From: Acanthamoeba sp. SK_2022b
Lineage: Eukaryota; Discosea; Longamoebia; Acanthamoebidae
Assembly: GCA_027943245.1 (NCBI GenBank)
Contig: JANDJZ010000576.1
Span: forward strand, 1-38,539
DNA length: 38,539 nt
Reading direction: 5' to 3'
The position numbers and the translations under genes are program-made. The notes under the pieces were generated by a model. It was not told the DNA's origin and did no database searches. It saw only the letters and a program-made list of their open reading frames with translations. How positions within the stretch are numbered: the stretch's first letter is position 1; each line of letters begins with the position of its first letter. Below, in pieces: positions 32,338-38,539 of the stretch.

Positions 32338-33753
32338 ATGGGTTGGCGAGGTTTTCGCTTGTTGGCGTCCCAGATCGCGGGCGCATTGCTGGGATGGTGG
32401 CTGTGGGGCGCCATGGCGGCCTCCAGCCCTGGCATGGCGTCACAGGCCGTGGCGGCCCTGGCGGGTGCGTTGTGCGCGGGCTGGATCTGGTGGCTGGTGG
32501 ACAGCTGGAACGCCATGCGCCTGCTGTCCTGGCTGCGCCAGTCGGAGCTGCGGGAGGCGCCTGAACTCAGCGGCATCTGGGGAGAAGCCAGCGTGCGCAT
32601 GCGCCGCTGGCTGCGCCAGAGCGTGCAGCAGGTGCAGCAGGGCGACCAGCGGCTCAATGACATTCTTTCTGCCCTGCAGGCCAGTCCCAACGGCGTGGTC
32701 CTGCTGGATGCCGACGGCCGCATCGAATGGTGCAACCAGATCGCGGCGCGCCAGTTCGGCTTCGATGCCGAACGCGACCTGCTGCAAAGCATTGGCAACT
32801 TGGTGCGCGACCCCGAGTTCAGCGCCTATTTCGCCACCCAGGATTTCTCGCGCGATCTGGTCATGCAGGGCCGCGAAAGCACGGCCTCGCGCCCCGTCAA
32901 GCTGTCGGTGCAACTGTACGGCTATGGCGAAGGGCGCAAGCTGCTGCTGGCGCGCGATGTGACCGCGGTGGAGCAGGCCGAGGCCATGCGCCGTGACTTC
33001 GTGGCCAACGTCTCGCATGAAATCCGCACGCCGCTGACCGTGCTCGTGGGCTTTGTCGAGACGCTGCAGAACCTGCCGCTGGAGCCCGAGGAACGCAACC
33101 GCTACCTGGGCCTGATGGCCCAGCAGGCCGAGCGCATGCAGCATCTGGTGGAAGACCTGCTGGCGCTGTCGCGCCTGGAGGGCAGTCCGCTGCCCAGCAG
33201 CAACGAATGGGTGCCCGTGGCCCAGCTCATGCAGCGCTGCGAAAACGAGGCGCGCGGCCTGTCGTCCATGCTGACGCGCAAGCAATCCCTGCCGCATGCG
33301 CTGAGCTTTCCGTCGGCCGAGATGCTGGCGCAGGCCGGCGAGGTGGCCGGCGCCAGCGCCGAACTGCAAAGCGCCTTCTCCAACCTGCTGGCCAACGCCA
33401 TGCGCTACACACCGGCAGGCGGGCGCATCGACGTCACCTGGGAGACCTTGCCCGATGGATCGGCACGCTTTGCCGTGCAGGACTCCGGGCCAGGGATCGA
33501 GCCCAAGCACCTGGCGCGCCTGACGGAACGCTTTTACCGCGTGGACCGCAGCCGTTCGCGCGATACCGGCGGCACGGGCCTGGGCCTGGCCATCGTCAAG
33601 CATGTGCTGCAGCGCCATGGTGCCAAGCTGGGCATCACCAGCGCGCCGGGCCAGGGATCGGAGTTTTCGGTGACCTTTCCGGCCAGCCGGGTGCGCATTC
33701 CTGCGCCCGAGGCCCGTGACAGCAGCGACAGCCGGGGCAGCCGCGCCGCATAG
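32338..33753 (+). CDS. phoR: Phosphate regulon sensor kinase PhoR
   Basis: The 471-residue histidine kinase starts at ATG 32338 with AAGAAGG eight bases upstream. N-terminal hydrophobic segments (about 8-28 and 35-55) form the membrane anchor with no large periplasmic domain, as is usual for PhoR. A PAS domain (about 105-185) precedes the dimerisation helix with His227 in VSHEIRTPLTVL, then the N box (NLLANAMRYTPAGG), G1 (DSGPGIEP) and G2 (GTGLGLAIVKH). The 3' end is 28 bp from the convergent MATE gene; no terminator is seen between them. Confidence 0.95.
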   Translation: MGWRGFRLLASQIAGALLGWWLWGAMAASSPGMASQAVAALAGALCAGWIWWLVDSWNAMRLLSWLRQSELREAPELSGIWGEASVRMRRWLRQSVQQVQQGDQRLNDILSALQASPNGVVLLDADGRIEWCNQIAARQFGFDAERDLLQSIGNLVRDPEFSAYFATQDFSRDLVMQGRESTASRPVKLSVQLYGYGEGRKLLLARDVTAVEQAEAMRRDFVANVSHEIRTPLTVLVGFVETLQNLPLEPEERNRYLGLMAQQAERMQHLVEDLLALSRLEGSPLPSSNEWVPVAQLMQRCENEARGLSSMLTRKQSLPHALSFPSAEMLAQAGEVAGASAELQSAFSNLLANAMRYTPAGGRIDVTWETLPDGSARFAVQDSGPGIEPKHLARLTERFYRVDRSRSRDTGGTGLGLAIVKHVLQRHGAKLGITSAPGQGSEFSVTFPASRVRIPAPEARDSSDSRGSRAA

Positions 33754-33781
33754 CGCGCTCTGACGGATGGCCGCTACCCGC

Positions 33782-35149
33782 TCAGCGGTTTGTGGCCTTG
33801 CGTACGACCGCGCTGAACACCACTGCGGTCACCAGCAGCGCACAGGCGCTGCCGGCCCAGAAGGGGGCGGGCGTGCCCGGGTGCAGCCAGGCGGGCAGGA
33901 CGCTGTCCGTGCCATAGGCCAGCCAGTATCCGCCGGCCAGACCGCCACCCCATAGCAGCAGGCAATAGATGACCAGTGGCGCCACGGTGATGCGGTAGCA
34001 GCGCAGCACGAAGATGCAGAAAGTCTGGATGGCGTCCGCCACATGGTAGGCAGCCACCCAGGCCAGCAGGCTGGCGGTGATGGCCACCACCTCGGGGTTG
34101 CCGCTGTAGATGCGGGCCAGGCCCTCGCGGGAAAGAAACAGTGCACAGGCCAGCACCAACCCGCCCATTGCCGCCAGTCGCCAGCCCATGGCGACCAGGC
34201 GCCGCGCCGTGACCTCGTCGCCGGCGCCGCGCCAGTAGCTGACCCGTGCGCTGGTGGCAATGGCCAGTGACAGAGGCACCATGTAGCACAGCGCCGCAAG
34301 GTTGGCGGCGATCTGGTGGCTGGCCGAGGCCAGCGTGCCCTGGCGCGCCACGAACAAGGCCATCAGCGTGAACGATGTCACCTCCACCAGAATCGCCAGT
34401 CCCGCAGGAATGCCCAGGCGCGCGAACTGCGCCAACTGGGGCCAGTCCGGCGGCTCCATGCGCTGCCACAGCGCCAGCGGTGCGTACAGGCGTTGGCTGC
34501 GCATCAAAGACAAGGCCAGCGCGACCATGGCGTAGTTCACGATCAGCGTGGCCCAGGCGCAGCCTTCGGCGCCCAAGGCCGGCAGGCCGGCTCCGCCAAA
34601 GGCCAGCCAGATGGACAAAGGGATCTTGATCAGCAGCGACACCAGCTGCAGCCAGGTCACCAGCAAGGGGTGGCCCAGCGCCTGGTTGAGCGTGCTGTAG
34701 ATGCGAAACAGCAGGGCGGCCGGCAGGCTCCAGGCCAGCACCGAGAGATAGGCCCGCACCTGCACCTGCAGCGGCAGCGGAACATCGGCCCAGCGCAGCA
34801 GTGCATCGGGAAACAGCAGCACGCCCATGCCCACGGCGCAGGCCGCCAGCAGCATGTACATGGCCTGCCGCAGCGTGCGGCCTATGTCCTGGGGCTGTCC
34901 GGCGCCGCGGTGCTCGGCCCACAGCGGCAGCAGGGCCTGGAAGATGCCCATCAGCGAGACGTAGACGCTCACGAAGATGGCCGATCCCACGGACAGCGCC
35001 GCCAGCGCCTCCTCTGAATAGCGGCCCGCCACGATGGTGTCGGTCACGCCGAAGGCCATCACGGCCAGCTGCCCGGCCAGCACGGTCAGGGCATGCTGGG
35101 CAATGGTGCGTCGCTCTGCGCTCAGGGGGGCGTGCGCTGGCAGGTTCAT
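33782..35149 (-). CDS. MATE-family multidrug/toxin efflux transporter
   Basis: The 455-residue protein has about 12 membrane helices and the MATE pattern: N-terminal QHALTVLAGQLAVMAFGVTDTIVAGRYS, and an internally repeated second half from about residue 240 (GIPAGLAILVEVTSFTLMALFV). Such proteins export cationic drugs by proton or sodium antiport. Substrate is not predictable. The start overlaps the stop of the upstream ArnT-like gene by four bases, so the pair is cotranscribed. Confidence 0.9.
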   Translation of the reverse strand: MNLPAHAPLSAERRTIAQHALTVLAGQLAVMAFGVTDTIVAGRYSEEALAALSVGSAIFVSVYVSLMGIFQALLPLWAEHRGAGQPQDIGRTLRQAMYMLLAACAVGMGVLLFPDALLRWADVPLPLQVQVRAYLSVLAWSLPAALLFRIYSTLNQALGHPLLVTWLQLVSLLIKIPLSIWLAFGGAGLPALGAEGCAWATLIVNYAMVALALSLMRSQRLYAPLALWQRMEPPDWPQLAQFARLGIPAGLAILVEVTSFTLMALFVARQGTLASASHQIAANLAALCYMVPLSLAIATSARVSYWRGAGDEVTARRLVAMGWRLAAMGGLVLACALFLSREGLARIYSGNPEVVAITASLLAWVAAYHVADAIQTFCIFVLRCYRITVAPLVIYCLLLWGGGLAGGYWLAYGTDSVLPAWLHPGTPAPFWAGSACALLVTAVVFSAVVRKATNR

Positions 35150-36885
35150 GGCTTGACCTGGACGGGCCTCGCCTCAGGCCTGCGTTTCAAGACCAGAAGG
35201 AAGTCCTTGCGGTCGGTGGGGCGTACCACGCGGGCCACGGTCTCCCAGGTGGCCTGCAGACGTGCGCTGTGAGGATCCAGCCAGGTTTCTTCCTCGGCCA
35301 CCATCCAGTCGCAGCGCGCGGCACCGGCCATGCTCAGGCGCTGGGTATCGATGTCACCGTAGTAGCGCAGCGCGGCAATGTGGGCGCGCGGCAGGCCATA
35401 GGTTTGAACGCAGCTGCCGTCCCTGGGCAGTTCGGCCAGTACCAGGCGCATCTGTGGCTCGAAGCTGCGCGCATGGTCCATCAGCGGCAGCCACAGCGTC
35501 ATCAGCAGCAGCCAGGCCAGCGTGGCGCCACTGGCGGGCAGCACCAGGCTCTTCCAGATGGCCGCACGGTTGCGCGAGGTGCGCCAGGCCACGAGCACAC
35601 ACCAGGCCAGGGTGGCGGCCACCGCCACGGCGAAGGACAGCACCGAGAATTCCGGCGTGAACTGCGGGGCCAGCCTTGCCACATTGGCGGCGGGCTTGGC
35701 GGGAATGCCGGTCTGCAGCGAAAGCCAGATCACCCAGATGGCAATGGCCGCGGCGCTGAAGAACAGCAGGGTGAACCAGTCGATCAGGGCGCTGATGCTG
35801 CGGCGCAGCGTGGGCAGGGCAAAGGCCGCCAGCGTGGCGATGGCGGGCAGGCCCAGCAGCAGGGCGCGGTCTGCTGGCAGCGTGCTCAGCGAAGCGATCA
35901 CCGGAATGATGGCAAACCACAGCGGCAGCGCCAGATGGGGATAGCGCCGGGGCGTGGCGATCTGGCGGCGCCAGACCCACAGCGTCCACAGTGCCAGCGG
36001 CCAGGCGGGCCAGCTGAACCACAGCAGCAGCCTGACCAGGCTTTGCCATTCCTTGGCAGTGCCGCTGTCCACCACGCGCCAGGCCCACTGGTCCAGCCAC
36101 CAGGACAGCGCGGCCGCCAAGATCGTCACCGCCAGCCACAGCACGGTCCACAGGCGTGATGCGCGTGGGGCGGGCGTGGCTTCGTCGCCCCAGGTGCGCG
36201 AGAAGAAAGCCATGGCGGTACCGCCCAGGCCGAACAGCGTGGCCACGGTCGGCGCGCCGCTCAGTGCCAGGCCGGGCAGGCCCAGCAGCAATGCCAGCGT
36301 GGCCGTGCGGCCGTGGTAGGGCATGGCGGCGGCGGCAAAGAACAGCAGGGCCGCGCAGCCCAGCTGGGTCATGTAGCTGGTGGTTTCGTGGGAGAGCTGG
36401 GCCAGGCCCAGGCAGGCCACCAGGGCCAGCAACCCTCCGTCGGCCATGGCGCGCGCATAGTCGGTAGGCTGGGCCTCACCGCCAAAGGCAAAGGCCACGG
36501 GGCGTGCGCCCGGTGTGCGCGCCAGGTAGTACACGCCCCACCAGGTGGCCGCCAGCGTGATCACCAGCATGGCGATGAAGGGCAGGCGTGCCGCCATCTC
36601 CGGGTGCAGCCAGGAAGGTGCTCCCTGCATGGCCAGCGCACCGAGCCAGTACGAGAGCAGGCCTTCGGATTCGGGCAGCAGCCCCGCCATGCGCGGTGCC
36701 AGCCAGGAGGTATGGCCCAGGGCCAGCTCCCGCATGTAGCCGAAGGCCTCCATGTCGGCCATGCGCCAGGGGCTGCGCCCCACATATCCGGGCACGACAT
36801 AGGCCAGGCACAGCAGCAGCAGCGACCAGCGCGGCAGGCGGCGCACGGCGCTTTGGGCAACGATGGCAGGGGTGGGCTGGTTCAC
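35146..36885 (-). CDS. ArnT-like GT-C membrane glycosyltransferase
   Basis: The 579-residue protein has about 11 membrane helices and a C-terminal soluble domain. The first extracytoplasmic loop carries the acidic motif (WRMADMEAFGYMRELALG) where polyprenyl-phosphate-sugar transferases of the ArnT/PMT type place their catalytic acid, and helix-2 surroundings (LLSYWLGALAMQG) match the family. It should move a sugar from a lipid carrier to an envelope acceptor such as lipid A or a glycan. The acceptor is unknown. It overlaps the MATE gene by ATGA. Start ATG 36885. Confidence 0.75.
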   Translation of the reverse strand: MNQPTPAIVAQSAVRRLPRWSLLLLCLAYVVPGYVGRSPWRMADMEAFGYMRELALGHTSWLAPRMAGLLPESEGLLSYWLGALAMQGAPSWLHPEMAARLPFIAMLVITLAATWWGVYYLARTPGARPVAFAFGGEAQPTDYARAMADGGLLALVACLGLAQLSHETTSYMTQLGCAALLFFAAAAMPYHGRTATLALLLGLPGLALSGAPTVATLFGLGGTAMAFFSRTWGDEATPAPRASRLWTVLWLAVTILAAALSWWLDQWAWRVVDSGTAKEWQSLVRLLLWFSWPAWPLALWTLWVWRRQIATPRRYPHLALPLWFAIIPVIASLSTLPADRALLLGLPAIATLAAFALPTLRRSISALIDWFTLLFFSAAAIAIWVIWLSLQTGIPAKPAANVARLAPQFTPEFSVLSFAVAVAATLAWCVLVAWRTSRNRAAIWKSLVLPASGATLAWLLLMTLWLPLMDHARSFEPQMRLVLAELPRDGSCVQTYGLPRAHIAALRYYGDIDTQRLSMAGAARCDWMVAEEETWLDPHSARLQATWETVARVVRPTDRKDFLLVLKRRPEARPVQVKP

Positions 36886-36983
36886 TCACAGGACTTTCTG
36901 CAACGGAGGGCGCAAGAATACGCGAAGCAAGGGCCTTGAAAAGAATGGGGCATGCCTGGCCGGCATGGATTGGCCGGACTGCG

Positions 36984-37023
36984 AAAAACAAAAGGGCAGC
37001 GCGGTTGCCCGTGCTGCCCTTCT
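36984..37023 (-). terminator. Intrinsic terminator after rpmE2
   Basis: On the minus strand AGAAGGGCAGC pairs with GCTGCCCTTTT, followed by GTTTTT, about 20 bp after the L31 stop. Confidence 0.8.
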
Positions 37024-37040
37024 GGCCGGAGAAGCAGGAT

Positions 37041-37286
37041 TTACTTCTTGCCGAAACGGTTGCGGAAGCGCTCCACACGGCCGCCCATGTTGTCCACCGA
37101 CTTTTGCGTGCCGGTGTAGAAGGGGTGCGACTCGGACGAGGTGTCCAGCTTGAACAGGGGGTAGTCCTTGCCTTCGAAGGTTTCGGTTTCCTTCGTGTTC
37201 ACGCAGGAGCGGGTCACGAACTTGAAGCCGTTGGACAGGTCCACGAACAGCACTTCGCGGTAGTTGGGGTGGATGCCTTCTTTCAT
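37041..37286 (-). CDS. rpmE2: Ribosomal protein L31 type B
   Basis: The 81-residue 50S protein begins [20 protein letters not shown] and continues with the family's [18 protein letters not shown] and SHPFYTG. It is the longer type B form and lacks the two CxxC zinc sites of type A L31; only one cysteine (in TRSC) is seen. ATG 37286 has GGAAAG upstream; a longer open frame reaches 37352 but has no homology. Type B copies are often induced under zinc limitation, but no Zur box is recognised here. Confidence 0.95.
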   Translation of the reverse strand: MKEGIHPNYREVLFVDLSNGFKFVTRSCVNTKETETFEGKDYPLFKLDTSSESHPFYTGTQKSVDNMGGRVERFRNRFGKK

Positions 37287-37386
37287 GATCTTTCCTTCTG
37301 ATGCAAGTGCGGTAGCCGTGCCTGACCCGCTGCAACCTTTGTAGCGGTTCAAATCAAGCGTACTTTCCGCAAGAAAAAGCCCTGCA

Positions 37387-38538
37387 TTATCGCATAGTGC
37401 TCAGTTCCGTGCCAAACCGGGCAGGCCTGGGGCCCGTGTACGCCGCGCGCGGACGGATGATTTGCCGGGTGGCACGCTGCTCCAGCGCCTGCGCCAGCCA
37501 CCCGGCGCAGCGGCCCAGCGCGAACAGGCCGAAGGCGCTGCCCGGCGGCAGCTGCAGATGCCGTCGCAGGGCCACCAGCGCGAAATCGACCGAAGGCGCC
37601 TGCCCCGTCAGCGCCATCACCTCCTTGGCCAGCATCGTTGCCGGGCCATGCGCCGGCAGCATGTCAAGCAGCAGGGCGGCACGCACGTCGCCATCAGGGT
37701 AGAGGTGGTGGCCGAAGCCGGGCAGGGATTCGCCGCGCGCCAGACGCTGGCGCAGGCGGGTGGCGATCTGCTGCTCGCCCACCTCGTCCCACAGCGCTTC
37801 CACGCGCGCGGTCGTGCCGCCGTGGCGCCCGCCTGTCAAGGCGGCAAGGCCTCCCACCACGGCAGCGCGCAGGCTTGCGCCCGTGGAGGCCACGCAGCGC
37901 GCCGTGAAGCCTGATGCGTTGAGTTCATGGTCGGCGCACAGCACCAGGGCCATGCGCACGAGGTCCGCGCCTGGCGCATCCAGCTTCCAGGCCCGTGCGC
38001 ATTGCAGATGGATGGCGGCCTTGTCCGGCACGGTGCCCAGCAGGCAGGCAGCCAGCAGGCGCAACAGCGCACCGCAGCCTGCCGCCAGCCGTTCGGGTGA
38101 TTGCTGCCAGGCAGCGGTGGCCGTGTCATCGCTGGCGACGGTGAACAGGGGCAGCAATGTGTTTTCGCACGGTTGGCCTGCCATGCGCTGCTGCAGGTCG
38201 GACAGCAAAGGCGCGGCCTCCACGGCGTTTGCAGCGAAGGCTGCCTGGGTCGGGCATTGCCACAGGAGGGCGGCTGTCTCCTCCAGCGTGCGGGTTCGCG
38301 CCCAGTGCACGGCGTCCTCGCCCCGGTAGTACAGGCGGCCCTTTTCTATCAATGTGATCGAGGACTCCAGCACCGGCAGGCCCCAACTGAGCGCGGCCTG
38401 CGCCACTTCGCGCGGCTTGCGGCCTTGGCCGCGCTGGCGTGCGAGCTGCTCGACCTCTTCGCGCAGATAGCGGCTTTGGCGCGGCGTGTCTGCCGCGTGG
38501 GCCTGCAGCAGGCCTCGGCTGACATAGGCGTACAGCGT
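37387..38538 (-). CDS. Citrate-synthase-like protein with HTH-type N-terminus, 5'-truncated by window edge
   Basis: The frame is open to the window edge, giving 383 residues. The start of the visible part ([20 protein letters not shown], then [12 protein letters not shown]) resembles the MerR-like HTH found at the N-terminus of a subfamily of citrate synthase-like proteins. The remainder is a citrate synthase fold: [17 protein letters not shown] near the start, GGRHGG with the substrate-binding His, [14 protein letters not shown] with the catalytic His, and VDFAL with the catalytic Asp. The active-site residues are present, so it could be catalytic, a regulator, or both. Substrate is unknown. 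A GTG at 38406 is internal to this longer frame. Confidence 0.85.
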   Translation of the reverse strand, partial: TLYAYVSRGLLQAHAADTPRQSRYLREEVEQLARQRGQGRKPREVAQAALSWGLPVLESSITLIEKGRLYYRGEDAVHWARTRTLEETAALLWQCPTQAAFAANAVEAAPLLSDLQQRMAGQPCENTLLPLFTVASDDTATAAWQQSPERLAAGCGALLRLLAACLLGTVPDKAAIHLQCARAWKLDAPGADLVRMALVLCADHELNASGFTARCVASTGASLRAAVVGGLAALTGGRHGGTTARVEALWDEVGEQQIATRLRQRLARGESLPGFGHHLYPDGDVRAALLLDMLPAHGPATMLAKEVMALTGQAPSVDFALVALRRHLQLPPGSAFGLFALGRCAGWLAQALEQRATRQIIRPRAAYTGPRPARFGTELSTMR

Positions 38539-38539
38539 G

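Noticed and set aside
1..38539. CRISPR array, tRNA, rRNA or riboswitch
   Set aside because: No regular short repeats with spacers and no recognisable tRNA/rRNA or riboswitch core was seen on either strand by reading; a covariance-model scan was not possible.

Overview
The window is high-GC, densely coded DNA from a betaproteobacterium. Gene order (carB-greA; yhbY divergent from rlmE-ftsH-folP-glmM; ppk and pstSCAB-phoUBR together; type-B L31 gene next to a citrate-synthase-like gene) and protein character point to the Comamonadaceae, most likely Delftia or a close relative. The genus is an inference from recognition, not from a search.

Layout: (1) 1-3823: the 3' part of carB, then greA and a small DUF4149 membrane protein. 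(2) 3871-5318: an apparently intact IS3-family (IS150-like) element sitting in the loop of a former intrinsic terminator. (3) 5352-6633 on the minus strand: yhbY followed by a glycosyltransferase-like gene. (4) 6665-14356: a complete-looking filamentous-phage (inovirus) prophage of about 7.7 kb, bounded by an 11-bp direct repeat, ATGAAAGTCAA, whose right copy is the start of rlmE. (5) 14346-19428: rlmE-ftsH-folP-glmM. (6) 19515-21368: a PAS-GGDEF-EAL protein. (7) 21478-33753: a phosphate/polyphosphate island, with ppx-like and ppk genes divergent, then full-length ppx divergent from pstS-pstC-pstA-pstB-phoU-phoB-phoR; Pho boxes precede ppk and pstS. (8) 33782-38538 on the minus strand: a MATE transporter, an ArnT-like membrane glycosyltransferase, rpmE2 and a citrate-synthase-like protein with an HTH-type N-terminus that runs off the window.

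The prophage is the unusual part. Its structural genes run on the minus strand in the order zinc-ribbon ORF, unknown ORF, rep, ssDNA-binding protein, several tiny membrane proteins, major coat, pIII-like, pVI-like, Zot/pI. A resolvase-like serine recombinase lies at the left end and a divergent HTH regulator at the right end; no secretin gene is present. Two points stand out. First, the Zot/pI assembly protein appears split into three translationally coupled genes: a cytosolic ATPase, a 26-residue membrane peptide and a secreted cysteine-motif protein. Second, the phage attachment site lies inside the regulator gene, so integration fuses the regulator in frame to the whole of rlmE. In the circular phage the same reading frame runs, without a stop codon, into a strong intrinsic terminator. 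This predicts a form of integration-dependent control of the regulator, and it places rlmE (and perhaps ftsH-folP-glmM) under phage expression signals, while the native rlmE promoter is left facing the phage terminator.

In the phosphate island the Pst transporter imports phosphate, PhoU and PhoR/PhoB sense and respond to it, PPK makes polyphosphate and the two Ppx/GppA-family proteins are expected to break it down or hydrolyse (p)ppGpp.
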